From Thermohalobaculum sp039184865 (lineage in GTDB: Bacteria; Pseudomonadota; Alphaproteobacteria; Rhodobacterales; Rhodobacteraceae), in NCBI GenBank assembly GCA_039184865.1, contig JBCDAV010000007.1, positions 124,001-188,000 on the forward strand: DNA of 64,000 bases. The letters are read 5' to 3'. A program made the position numbers and the translations under genes. Positions within the stretch are counted from its first letter, which is position 1. The number at the start of each line of letters is the position of its first letter. Below, in pieces: positions 44,457-53,136 of this stretch. Below the pieces are notes generated by a model. It was not told the origin of the DNA. It ran no database searches and was given only the letters and a program-made list of their open reading frames with translations.

Positions 44457-44689
44457 GCTGGGCGTCCTTGTCGTCCGGAGTGGCGGCGGAGGTAACAGGG
44501 CGCGCGCAGGGCGGCAAGATCTGTCGAACCGCGAGATGCGGTGGCCGCGTCCGGCTTGACCGGCCCCCCCGCCAGCCAGGCGCGGATCAGGAACATCGCC
44601 GATGTCCGACGTCAGGTACGCGCCGATGCGGCGCTTCGTCTGCGGCAGACGCTTTGTTGGCAACGCTGCGCGATGTGCCGTCGCGGTCG

Positions 44690-45130
44690 CTAGGAAGCCC
44701 GGCGCTTCAGCGAGCATCGTTGCGGGCTCTTCTGGCAGGTGATGGCCTCTTCTGCCGCGGCCGGCAGGCCAAGCCATTCTATCGCAAGCGGGATCGTGCG
44801 GTGCACGCTGTATTCGTTGCCGATCTGGCGGAAGACCATAAACATCCGCGTGATCCCAAACGCAAGATCGTCTTTCACCACGATTGCAAGGCGTTTGACG
44901 TCGTGGCTGGCGCGACTTGCCCGGAGCGCGCGTCCGGCCGAGATCACCTGTTCCGCACGGATCGAGAAGTCGATCTCACGCGCGTCGATAAGAACGTCAA
45001 GGGATGACTTGAGGAGCGTTTCTTCCGCGAGGAAGCGCTGCGTCTCCATCAGACCGTGGAGGTCGACACGCCCCGACGTTCGCATGAAAACAAGGTTCAT
45101 CCGGTCGATGAGAAAGAGCTCGAAGTTCAT
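44690..45130 (-). CDS. SpoIIAA/STAS-like protein of unknown role
   Basis: A 146-residue protein whose pattern, beta strand with FELFLIDRMNLVFMRTSG, a helix with GLMETQRFL, then LDVLIDAREIDFSI and a closing IPLAIEWLGLP, is that of SpoIIAA-like (STAS-fold) proteins that average one per operon-free locus in proteobacteria. ATG 45130 (MNFELFL) is preferred over 45160. Function is not established; some bind nucleotides or act in stress signalling. It is divergent from the double-glycine peptide gene with about 200 bases between. Confidence 0.65.
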   Translation of the reverse strand: MNFELFLIDRMNLVFMRTSGRVDLHGLMETQRFLAEETLLKSSLDVLIDAREIDFSIRAEQVISAGRALRASRASHDVKRLAIVVKDDLAFGITRMFMVFRQIGNEYSVHRTIPLAIEWLGLPAAAEEAITCQKSPQRCSLKRRAS

Positions 45131-45334
45131 GGTCGGCCATCCGATCCAGCTCACAGCCAAGTTTGCCCCAATTCACGTATAACTCTGTCAAATTGAGACG
45201 ATTAAACTCGGGTCACTGGAGCGTGGGGCGACGTGAGACGGGCGTTGCAATCGCGTCATCGCAGCGCCGAGCACCGGCGCTCAGCGCAAACGCGTTCGTT
45301 ATGGTATCTTGTCGCCATGGCGAGGGAGGCCAGC

Positions 45335-45601
45335 ATGAGCGAGAAGAAAGAACCCCATGACGTGAACGATGACGATCTGGACGAAGTGGCGGGCGGCATC
45401 ACGTCGATCGCAGACCTGAATGTCAGGGGTGGGCGCCGAACCGACGATACCTATGGTGCAGTCGAGTACGACTATGTTCCGACAATCCTGAAGACCGAAA
45501 GTTTCGATGTGGTTCACATCCAGTTCCACGGGTCGGACTTCAACGCCCCGAAGGATGATAAAGACTCTGGATCGGGCTGGGACTTCTCCGAGAAGAAGTG
45601 A
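45335..45601 (+). CDS. Candidate RiPP precursor with double-glycine leader
   Basis: An 88-residue peptide. GAGGGAGG (45322-45329) lies five bases before ATG 45335 and decides the start, excluding a longer frame from 45233. The N-terminal 21 residues are acidic and end in DLDEVAGG, a classic double-glycine leader as in Nif11-type and bacteriocin precursors. The core is about 67 residues, rich in Asp, Tyr, Ser and Lys, without Cys, and ends SGWDFSEKK. Its stop overlaps the GTG start of the JmjC oxygenase (GTGA). No C39 peptidase, PCAT transporter or LanM-type enzyme lies nearby, so export and cleavage would rely on unlinked genes. Family not recognised. Confidence 0.65.
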   Translation: MSEKKEPHDVNDDDLDEVAGGITSIADLNVRGGRRTDDTYGAVEYDYVPTILKTESFDVVHIQFHGSDFNAPKDDKDSGSGWDFSEKK

Positions 45602-46683
45602 CCGTCGACTGCCCTGCGCTGGCGCAACTGATCGCGCCGGTCGAATTCGAGACGTTCATCGACGAATTCTGGCACCGGGATCTGCTGGTGCTCGATGATT
45701 GCAGTGTGCCGTTTTCCGGGATCGTGACAGCGGGCGAGATCGATGCCTGTATCGCGCGCGATCCGCCCCATCTGACGCTGGCTGATGCAGGCTCGGGCGA
45801 GGGGCGTTTCAGCCTGAGCGGACCGGACGGACACATTGCGACGCTGGCGCGGTTTCAACAGGGCGCAACGCTCATCCTCGATCATGCGCAGCGGCAACTG
45901 CCCGGCCTTGGGCGTCTTTGTCGGAGGCCCGAAGCCGAACTCGGATACGGGTGCCACGCCAACATCTACGTGACCCCGCCGGGCGGTCAGGGCTTCCCCA
46001 TGCACGCCGACAAGACCGGCGCCTTTATCATGCAGATCGCCGGACAGAAGATCTGGCATGTCGAACAGGATGGGCGGGAACGGTCGTACGAGCTCCGCCC
46101 GGGCGCGCTTGCGTGGCTGCCGAAAGGGATGCCACACGCGGCGCGCGCAGGGTGTGGCGGCTCGATGCACGTCACCCTTGCGATTGCCGTTCCGTCCTGG
46201 AGCTCGATTGCCGGAGCCGGGGGCGGCGCGTTGGACGAACCGTTGCCGCCCGGTTTCCACCGGATGTCAGACGATGTCCTTGTCGAGAGGTTGTCGCAGA
46301 TCTGGGAGGGAGATGCCGAGGCCGCAGTGTCGGATGCCTTGCTCAGCCGTGCTGAGGTTTTCTCGCCCGACATGAGCGGACGGGTCACGGGCGCGCTGAG
46401 CACTCCCGAGATGACGCCGGAGACGCGGCTGCGCCCCCGCGATGACATAATCTGGAGGCTGGCCGACGTTGGCGATCAAGTCCGCCTCGTTTGCGGGCCG
46501 ATCCGGCTGCTTGCCCCGGCAAAACTGGCATCTTTGCTGCGACAGTGTCTGACCCGTCCGGTCCGTATCGGTGATTTGAGTGATGCCGAGCCGTCCGAGG
46601 TCGCGGCGCTGGTTCGGAGCCTGCTTGCCAACGGCCTCGTGCATTGCGGTGATGCAGGTGATGACAGCGGAGCGTCCAGCTAG
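45598..46683 (+). CDS. JmjC/cupin-like 2-oxoglutarate Fe(II) oxygenase
   Basis: A 361-residue protein starting at GTG 45598 inside the precursor stop. The HxD half of the iron triad is His136 and Asp138 (FPMHADKTGAF) and the distal ligand is His180 (KGMPHAARAG), the pattern of JmjC ribosomal oxygenases (RoxA/NO66 family); the lysine or asparagine binding 2-oxoglutarate probably lies in the IMQIAGQKIWHV strand. A winged-helix-like C-terminal half (from about 240) also matches that family. Known members hydroxylate Arg or His in proteins. Coupling to a small double-glycine peptide suggests that peptide is the substrate; this is inference. Two CDS only make up the locus. Confidence 0.8.
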   Translation: MTVDCPALAQLIAPVEFETFIDEFWHRDLLVLDDCSVPFSGIVTAGEIDACIARDPPHLTLADAGSGEGRFSLSGPDGHIATLARFQQGATLILDHAQRQLPGLGRLCRRPEAELGYGCHANIYVTPPGGQGFPMHADKTGAFIMQIAGQKIWHVEQDGRERSYELRPGALAWLPKGMPHAARAGCGGSMHVTLAIAVPSWSSIAGAGGGALDEPLPPGFHRMSDDVLVERLSQIWEGDAEAAVSDALLSRAEVFSPDMSGRVTGALSTPEMTPETRLRPRDDIIWRLADVGDQVRLVCGPIRLLAPAKLASLLRQCLTRPVRIGDLSDAEPSEVAALVRSLLANGLVHCGDAGDDSGASS

Positions 46684-46902
46684 CTCAGGATACTCGCCGG
46701 TTCGGCGCAGATCTCTTCTTAACTGAACCTCGACGGAACGGCTCGGTGGATCGGCAGAGCCGCCAGATGGAAATCGCGCGCTCCTCTATTGCGCCTCACC
46801 GGCACCCACACGGCCTCCCCGTTAAAGAAGGGGTAAGGTCGCGGTGCGAGCCTCATCCAAGACTGCGCTTCACAGGCAGCGGAGACCTTTCAAGGGAACC
46901 CG

Positions 46903-48069
46903 ATGAGCTATTCGCTGGTCGAGCTGGGCCTCACGGATGCGCCGCCCGAGGCCGCCTTCGACAATCTCACGGCGCTGGCGTCGGACGTCATCGATGCCGA
47001 AGTCGCGCTGGTGTCCGTCGTGGACTTCCAGAACGACCGGCAGTTCTTCAAGAGCCAGATCGGCCTGCCGGAGCCGTGGGCGTCGCGCCGGGAGACGCCG
47101 CTGACGCATTCGTTCTGCCAGCACGTGGTGTCGAACGACGCACCGCTCATTGTCGAGAACGCGCCGCTGCACCCGCTCGTCAGGGACAACAGGGCAATCC
47201 CGGAGCTTGGCGTCATTAGCTATCTCGGCGTGCCGTTCCACCTGCCCTCGGGCCGGCCTGTCGGGGCGCTCTGCGTGATCGGCGGCGAGCCGCGCACCTG
47301 GGCCGCTCATGAGATCGAGCTGCTCAACCGATGTTCAGTCTGCGTCAGCGACGCGATCAGGCTGAAGATCGCAAAACTGGTGAGCGATCGCTTGCGGCAG
47401 GAGCATCGCGATTTCACCTACGCGCTCTCGCACGATCTGAAGTCTCCGATCAACACGCTGACGATGATACTGGATGAACTGACATCGGAAGCGCTTTGTC
47501 CGGGGGGCGATGCCGCGTCACTTCTGATCGACGCTGCATCCGTGACCGGCCGCATGGGCGAACATATCGAAGGATTGATGTCCTATATCGAAACCATCGG
47601 TCGCGAGACCGCCATGGCCGATGTCGATCTGAGCGCCATGACGGCCGAGATCCTGCAGGACCTGTCGGCAGAGATCAGGTGCGCTGGGGCCGAGGTGAGC
47701 GTCTCGCCACTGCCGGTCGTCTGCGGCGATCGCCTGCAGCTGCGCGTGGTTCTGCAGAACCTCATCGCCAACGCCCTGAAGTTTCGGCTGGGCGACCGGC
47801 CCTTGCAGGTCAGGGTGCGCGCCATCGACGAGCCGTATGCCTGGAAGATCGACGTCGAAGACAACGGCATCGGGATCGCTGCCGAGAACTGCGAGAAGGT
47901 GTTCGGCCTGTTCTCGCGCCTGCACGTCAGCAACGAGTATCCCGGGTCCGGCATCGGCCTGGCCCTGTGCCGGCGCGTTGCCGAAAATCACAGTGGAAAC
48001 CTGTCCGTCGCTTCGGAAGCCGGCCGGGGATCCTGTTTTTCCCTCACATTGCCGAAGGGCCCGAAATGA
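46903..48069 (+). CDS. GAF-domain histidine kinase
   Basis: A 388-residue cytoplasmic kinase. The N-terminal GAF domain (about residues 10-150) contains HSFCQHVVSNDAPLIVENAP and GVPFHLPSGRPVGALCVI. The phosphoacceptor is in TYALSHDLKSPINTL; N box (QNLIANALKF), G1 (EDNGIGI) and G2 (PGSGIGLALC) complete the ATPase, in the arrangement of phytochrome-like kinases. The stop overlaps the start of a single-domain response regulator (ATGA), so the pair is co-translated. Signal: a small molecule or light-derived cue bound by GAF, unknown; the GAF has no canonical bilin Cys. Confidence 0.9.
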   Translation: MSYSLVELGLTDAPPEAAFDNLTALASDVIDAEVALVSVVDFQNDRQFFKSQIGLPEPWASRRETPLTHSFCQHVVSNDAPLIVENAPLHPLVRDNRAIPELGVISYLGVPFHLPSGRPVGALCVIGGEPRTWAAHEIELLNRCSVCVSDAIRLKIAKLVSDRLRQEHRDFTYALSHDLKSPINTLTMILDELTSEALCPGGDAASLLIDAASVTGRMGEHIEGLMSYIETIGRETAMADVDLSAMTAEILQDLSAEIRCAGAEVSVSPLPVVCGDRLQLRVVLQNLIANALKFRLGDRPLQVRVRAIDEPYAWKIDVEDNGIGIAAENCEKVFGLFSRLHVSNEYPGSGIGLALCRRVAENHSGNLSVASEAGRGSCFSLTLPKGPK

Positions 48070-48479
48070 ACGAACTCACACCGATTCCAACGGCGATGCT
48101 GATCGACGACGAAAGCATCGATCAGAAGCTATATCGCCGGGTCATGGAGCGCTCCGGCCTCGTGGGGAACGTGATCGGATTCGTCTATCCTGACGAGGCG
48201 CTGGAGTTTCTGAAGCAGGATGATCGCCCGACGATCGACGTGATCTTTCTCGATATCAACATGCCGCGCATGTCGGGTTTCGAGTTTCTCGAAGAGGCCG
48301 AGAAGCAGCTCGGGCCCGATTTCGCCCGAATGGTCGTTGTCATGCTGACGACCTCGCTGGCGGGGCAAGACCTCGAACGGGCACGCGGTTTCGATGTCGT
48401 GAAGGAGTATTTCAACAAGCCGCTGTCGCAGCATCACATCGCCGAAACCGCAGAAATGCTTGCCCAGCTCAAGTCCTGA
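48066..48479 (+). CDS. Single-domain response regulator
   Basis: A 137-residue receiver with no output domain. The acidic pocket is MLIDDES, the phospho-aspartate is in IFLDINMPRMSG near residue 61, and the conserved lysine is in YFNKPLSQHHI. Closest in type to Rcp1-like regulators that partner phytochrome-type kinases. ATG 48066 overlaps the kinase stop. Probably a phosphotransfer or motor/protein-interaction regulator. Confidence 0.92.
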   Translation: MNELTPIPTAMLIDDESIDQKLYRRVMERSGLVGNVIGFVYPDEALEFLKQDDRPTIDVIFLDINMPRMSGFEFLEEAEKQLGPDFARMVVVMLTTSLAGQDLERARGFDVVKEYFNKPLSQHHIAETAEMLAQLKS

Positions 48480-48607
48480 TTGCGTGCGAGTTTGAGCTAA
48501 AGGCAATGCAAGAAGTCGCGTGGAACCTCACGTTAACCAGCTGTGTTTCAAGGTAATTTATAAAAGCAACCTAGCCTCGATCTGGAATGGGGCCCTGGAA
48601 CACGCGT

Positions 48608-49360
48608 ATGTCAAACCTGCCTGATCAGAACATCGAGATGACGCTGCCGCAGGATGTCGCGCGGCAAGAGTTCGATGAGATCATCTACCACATCACGCAT
48701 GACGTGAGAGCATCGCTGCGCGCGCTGAAGAGCCTGCCGGAATGGATTCGCGAGGAGCTCGAAGCGGATCGGACATCGTTGACGAGCGGTACGCATGACG
48801 CCTTGCTGATGATGGAAACCCATGCCCAGCGCGCCGACCAGTTGCTGCTGGACCTGCTGACCTATTCGCGCGTGGGGCGGATTCGCGGCGATACTGGCGT
48901 TGTCGCACTTGGCAAGGCCGTCGAGACTGCAATCCAGACCTCGGAGATCCCCGAGGATTTCTCTGTCGAGGTGGATCTGGGTGTACACGCGGTCGCCGGC
49001 GTGACCGAAGAATACGTCCTGCTGTTCATGACATTGCTGTCGAATGCCGTGAAACATCACGACATGGGCAAGGGCACGGTTACGATCACATCGACCCGGC
49101 AGGGCGGCGATCTGCTGATCTCCGTTGCCGATGACGGGCCGGGCATTGCCGAGCAGTACCGCGAGAAGGTCTTCGGCATGCTCGAGACCCTGAAGTCGCG
49201 GGACGATTGCGAGGGAAGCGGTCTCGGCCTGCCGATCGCGCGCAAGATCGTCGATCTCTACCAGGGTTCTGTCACGATCGCGGACCACCGTCCGGCGCGC
49301 GGCACACGCGTCGAGATCCGGCTTCCCGCGCATGTCGCCGTGCTGACTGCGGTCGGCTGA
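48608..49360 (+). CDS. Short histidine kinase without sensor domain
   Basis: A 250-residue protein consisting of a dimerisation domain (IIYHITHDVRASLRALKSL) and an ATPase with N box (LSNAVKHHD), G1 (ADDGPGIAE) and G2 (EGSGLGLPIAR). No PAS, GAF or membrane helix precedes, so it either receives its signal from a partner or acts as a phosphotransferase. Start is ATG 48608; ATG 48587 adds seven residues and neither has a clear ribosome site. It follows a roughly 130-base gap with a possible promoter (TTTATAAAA-type stretch near 48556). Confidence 0.85.
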   Translation: MSNLPDQNIEMTLPQDVARQEFDEIIYHITHDVRASLRALKSLPEWIREELEADRTSLTSGTHDALLMMETHAQRADQLLLDLLTYSRVGRIRGDTGVVALGKAVETAIQTSEIPEDFSVEVDLGVHAVAGVTEEYVLLFMTLLSNAVKHHDMGKGTVTITSTRQGGDLLISVADDGPGIAEQYREKVFGMLETLKSRDDCEGSGLGLPIARKIVDLYQGSVTIADHRPARGTRVEIRLPAHVAVLTAVG

Positions 49361-49407
49361 AACCTCCAGCGTCCTATTAGTACCGAGAGCCAAAAGGGGA
49401 AACGACC

Positions 49408-50589
49408 ATGACCGCAGCGCTCAGGATCTGCACGTCAGAGAATCCCGACTCGGAATTCAACGGCGACGGTCTGCCGGTGGAACGGATTTCGGTCCTGTTG
49501 ATGGATGACAGCGCATTTGACCGCAAGGCCATCGCACGCATCGCGCGCCGGTCGCATTTCGAGATCGAGCTGCACGAGACGTCTTCTGTTGCCGAGACGC
49601 GCGCATTGCTCACCGCGCAGGCGCCCGACATCGTCTTTCTGGATTTCCGTGTCCCGGACGGCGACGGGATCGACCTCGCGCGGGAAATCTCCAGCGGTCT
49701 GTTCCAGTGCGCACCGCCCGTCGTCATCGTGACCGGGGAAGGCGACGAGGGCACTGCGGCGCGGTCCCTGCGCAGCGGCGCTGTCGATTATCTCGCCAAG
49801 GATGCCCTGACGCAGAAGGATTTCGATGACGCGGTGGTTCATGCGTTGGCGTCGCGCACGCGCTCGGCCGGATCCCAGAACCCTGAGATGCTGGCCCTGC
49901 AGGAGGAACTGACAGCACTGCGTGCCAAGGCGCAGGTGAACATGAACATGGCGAAGTCCTACCTGATGCCAATGGCGCAATACGCCTGGCAATCGGTGAC
50001 GAAGATGCCTTGCGACGTACGGGCGTCTGAGGTGCCTAGGCTGCGCAAGGTGACCGAGCGGTTGACGGGTTTTCTCGATGAAACGCTGGTGCACGCCGAG
50101 ACCGCATGCCGCGATCTGCCGGTCGATCAGGTCGATCTGTTCGAAGTTGCCGAACTCGCCGTCGCGTCCTCCGCCGATTTCAGGAATTGCGTGCGGATCG
50201 GCCCGCGCAATCAGTTTCCGGTCATCATGGCGAACTGGTCGCAGGTTCTGATGCTGGTCAACGAGCTCTGCCGAGAGGCCGTGCTGAGCGTGCCGAAGGG
50301 CACATCGCCCAAGGTCTCGATCGATTGCGCGCAGGACCCGAACGGCAATCCTGTCCTGTGCGTCACGGATAACGGCATTTCGCTTGAGGAGCGGCAGGCT
50401 AGCCTGGCGCGGCTTGCCAAGTCGACCGGAAGCGCATCGGTGCCCGAACCGCAGGATCGTCCGTTTGCAATGTCGCTCTGCCAAAAACTGGCCGAACTCA
50501 TGGGCGGACAGCTCAGGGTTCGGGATGCGGACGCTGGCGGGTGCACGACCATGGTCAGACTCTCGATGACGAATTCGACCCGGCACTGA
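49408..50589 (+). CDS. Receiver domain fused to a degenerate histidine-kinase-like ATPase
   Basis: A 393-residue protein. An N-terminal receiver has LLMDDSAFD, the phospho-aspartate in IVFLDFRVPDGDG near residue 79 and the lysine in DYLAKDAL. A helical linker without an H-box (no His-Asp in the NMNMAKSYLMPM segment) leads to an ATPase-like domain with N-box-like MLVNELCREAVLS and G1-like VTDNGIS; G2 is poorly conserved. It therefore probably cannot autophosphorylate and may act as a regulator or phosphate sink of the neighbouring kinases. Unusual domain order for the family. Confidence 0.85.
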   Translation: MTAALRICTSENPDSEFNGDGLPVERISVLLMDDSAFDRKAIARIARRSHFEIELHETSSVAETRALLTAQAPDIVFLDFRVPDGDGIDLAREISSGLFQCAPPVVIVTGEGDEGTAARSLRSGAVDYLAKDALTQKDFDDAVVHALASRTRSAGSQNPEMLALQEELTALRAKAQVNMNMAKSYLMPMAQYAWQSVTKMPCDVRASEVPRLRKVTERLTGFLDETLVHAETACRDLPVDQVDLFEVAELAVASSADFRNCVRIGPRNQFPVIMANWSQVLMLVNELCREAVLSVPKGTSPKVSIDCAQDPNGNPVLCVTDNGISLEERQASLARLAKSTGSASVPEPQDRPFAMSLCQKLAELMGGQLRVRDADAGGCTTMVRLSMTNSTRH

Positions 50590-50713
50590 CGGGATCTCTG
50601 GGATCAAGGAGGTTCGGTGGCGCCTTGCCCGTCCTCGCGCCCGGCCAACGCACATTTCGTCTCGGCCTCTTCCGAGCAATTCGATTTTAACGACAACCCG
50701 CGAAAGAGCATAA

Positions 50714-51871
50714 ATGGCGAGTATTTCGGCAATCGCGCATGACGAGAACGCTGCGTCCTCCGGGCAGTGGCAACTGGAGTCGTTTCTCCAGAAGGTGACG
50801 GTGATCGTCCCCAGCGTGATCTACGTCTTCAATCAGAAGACCCAGAGCAACGAGTACTCGAACCGTTCGCTCGGCGTCGCCATGGGATACTCCGCCGCCG
50901 AGGTTCAGGAGATGGGCGCAAACCTTATGCCCAAAGTGTGCCATCCGGATGATCTTCCCGCGATCGCCACGCATTTCGCAAACATTCGGGCCATGCAGGA
51001 TGGCGACATTCTGCAGCTCGAGTACCGCATGCGCCACAAGGAGGGGCACTGGGTCTGGTTGCTCTCTTACGACACTGTCTTCGACAGGGACGACGACGGC
51101 AATGTCCTGCGCCATATCGGAGTTGCCACCGATATCACGGCCCAGAAGGAAGCGGAAATGCGGGCCGTGGCGGACAAGCGGCAGGCCGATATCGCCAATG
51201 AGGAATTGCGCGCGCTTTCCTATTCGCTTTCGCACGATCTGAAAGCGCCGACCAATACGCTCCGGGTCCTGCTGAACGAGCTGTCCGATCACCACGGGTC
51301 ATCGATCGGAAAAGAGGAAAAAGAGCTGGTCAGTCTCTCGCTGCAAACCGTGGCGAACATGGAGACGCTGATCGAGAACGTTCTGCACTATACCAACGTC
51401 GTCGGTCGCGAGTTCGAGAAGGAAGCTGTCTGCCTGAAGCAGGTCGTCCACGGCGCCGTCGCCAGCCTCGACGACGAGATCCGCGAAAGTCGCGCCGAGA
51501 TCATGGTTGCTGAACTGCCTTCGATTCTCGGCAATCCGGCGCTGCTGGAAGTTCTTTTCCGCAACCTGCTCGGCAATGCGCTGAAGTTCCGCGAACCGAC
51601 GACCGCACCCAGGGTCTCGGTCGATTGCGCTGAAGTTGCCGACAACGAGATCAAGGTGTCAGTTCTCGACAACGGGATCGGTGTTCCCGCTGAGGCGCAA
51701 GAGCGGATCTTCAAGCTGTTCCAGCGGCTGCACATGAAAGAGGACTATCCGGGCACAGGTCTCGGACTGACCGTCTGCCGACGGATCGCGGTGGCACATG
51801 GCGGCGACATTACGGTCGAACCAGCGCCTGACGGAGGCTCTGTTTTCGCGGTAACGCTCAACACCGAATAG
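50714..51871 (+). CDS. PAS-domain histidine kinase
   Basis: A 385-residue cytoplasmic kinase. A PAS/PAC pair at about 25-140 (LEYRMRHKEGHWVWLLSYDT, then RHIGVATDITAQKEAE) precedes the phosphoacceptor SYSLSHDLKAPTNTLRVLL, N box (RNLLGNALKF), G1 (LDNGIGVPA) and G2 (PGTGLGLTVC). It closely resembles the GAF kinase at the other end of this cluster, suggesting duplication with sensor exchange. A weak AAAGAG upstream of ATG 50714 supports the start. Cognate receivers are probably the two in this cluster. Confidence 0.9.
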   Translation: MASISAIAHDENAASSGQWQLESFLQKVTVIVPSVIYVFNQKTQSNEYSNRSLGVAMGYSAAEVQEMGANLMPKVCHPDDLPAIATHFANIRAMQDGDILQLEYRMRHKEGHWVWLLSYDTVFDRDDDGNVLRHIGVATDITAQKEAEMRAVADKRQADIANEELRALSYSLSHDLKAPTNTLRVLLNELSDHHGSSIGKEEKELVSLSLQTVANMETLIENVLHYTNVVGREFEKEAVCLKQVVHGAVASLDDEIRESRAEIMVAELPSILGNPALLEVLFRNLLGNALKFREPTTAPRVSVDCAEVADNEIKVSVLDNGIGVPAEAQERIFKLFQRLHMKEDYPGTGLGLTVCRRIAVAHGGDITVEPAPDGGSVFAVTLNTE

Positions 51872-52016
51872 TTGGGTGCAGCCGGAAGGCTGCCGAGTTA
51901 GTCAGAGGAACACGGGAGCATTCGTGTAAGGCACGTTACTAGCGGGCGCCTTTTATCGGCTCACCATCTGCCAGAAGATCGCGTCTCGGCGGCGAGACCA
52001 ACCGCGAACCTTTTGA

Positions 52017-53057
52017 TCAGCCCTCAAAAACTTCGGGCACAGCGGCACCCGCCCCAGGCTCGAGCCAATCCGGTGTCGGAAGTCCCTTGTCGCGCAGGAA
52101 GGACGGGTTGAAGAGCTTCGACTGGTAGCGTGATCCGTAATCGCAGAGAATTGTCACGATGGTCTTTCCCGGGCCGAGTTCCTTGGCGAGCCGGATCGCG
52201 CCGGCGACGTTGATCCCGCTGCTGAGGCCCATGCAAAGACCCTCCTCCTGCAGCAGGTCGAAGACGATGGGAATGCCCTCGGCATCGGGGATCTGGAACG
52301 GGTGGTCGATCTCGAGGCCTTCGAGGTTCGCGGTGATGCGGCCCTGACCGATACCCTCGGAGATCGAGCCGCCCTCGGCCTTGAGGCTGCCGTGCGCGTA
52401 GTAGTGCCAGAGGGCGGCCCCCATCGGATCGGCGAGACCGATCTGCACACCGGGTTTGCGCTCGCGCAACGCCGCTGCCGTCCCGGCGAGCGTGCCGCCG
52501 GACCCCACCGCGCAGATGAAACCGTCGACGCCACCCTGCGTTTGCTCGAAAATCTCGGGACCGGTCGAGTCGATGTGGGCCTGCCGGTTGGCGACGTTAT
52601 CGAACTGATTGGCCCAGATCGCGCCGTTCGGCTCGGTCTCGTTCAGCTTGGCAGCGAGACGTCCCGAGTATTTCACGTAGTTGTCCGGGTTCTTGTAGGG
52701 CTTGGCCGGAACCTCAACCAGCGTGGCGCCGGCCAGCCGAAGCATGTCCTTCTTCTCCTGGCTCTGCGTCTCTGGGATGACGATCACCGATTTGAAGCCC
52801 ATCGCCGCGCCGACCAGCGAGAGGCCGATACCCGTGTTGCCCGCGGTGCCCTCGACAATCGTCCCGCCCGGGCGCAATTGCCCCTTGGCGACGGCATCCA
52901 TGATGATCCACTTCGCTGCCCGGTCCTTGACCGACTGGCCGGGGTTGAGAAACTCAGCCTTGCCGAGAATTTCGCACCCGGTCAGTTCCGACGCCTTGCG
53001 AAGCCTGATCAGCGGTGTGTTTCCGACAGCTTCCGGCAGATCCTTGTAGATGCGCAT
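52017..53057 (-). CDS. cysK: Cysteine synthase A
   Basis: A 346-residue PLP enzyme making L-cysteine from O-acetylserine and sulfide. The Schiff-base lysine is in PGQSVKDRAA near residue 45, the substrate loop is EGTAGNTGIGLSLV, and the PLP-phosphate loop GSGGTLAGTAAAL near 180. ATG 53057 (MRIYKDLPEA) with GGGAG upstream is preferred to 53072. The C-terminal tail is slightly longer than average. It stands alone, not with cysE. Confidence 0.93.
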   Translation of the reverse strand: MRIYKDLPEAVGNTPLIRLRKASELTGCEILGKAEFLNPGQSVKDRAAKWIIMDAVAKGQLRPGGTIVEGTAGNTGIGLSLVGAAMGFKSVIVIPETQSQEKKDMLRLAGATLVEVPAKPYKNPDNYVKYSGRLAAKLNETEPNGAIWANQFDNVANRQAHIDSTGPEIFEQTQGGVDGFICAVGSGGTLAGTAAALRERKPGVQIGLADPMGAALWHYYAHGSLKAEGGSISEGIGQGRITANLEGLEIDHPFQIPDAEGIPIVFDLLQEEGLCMGLSSGINVAGAIRLAKELGPGKTIVTILCDYGSRYQSKLFNPSFLRDKGLPTPDWLEPGAGAAVPEVFEG

Positions 53058-53136
53058 GATCCCCGCTCCCAAGAAGTGAATTAGTGTAAGCGCCAGTTAG
53101 ATTGCACAGGTCATCTGCGCAACCCGACCGTCGCGG

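Noticed and set aside
51878..51893. Hairpin after the PAS kinase as a terminator
   Set aside because: Six-pair stem with GGAA loop but no T-tract follows.
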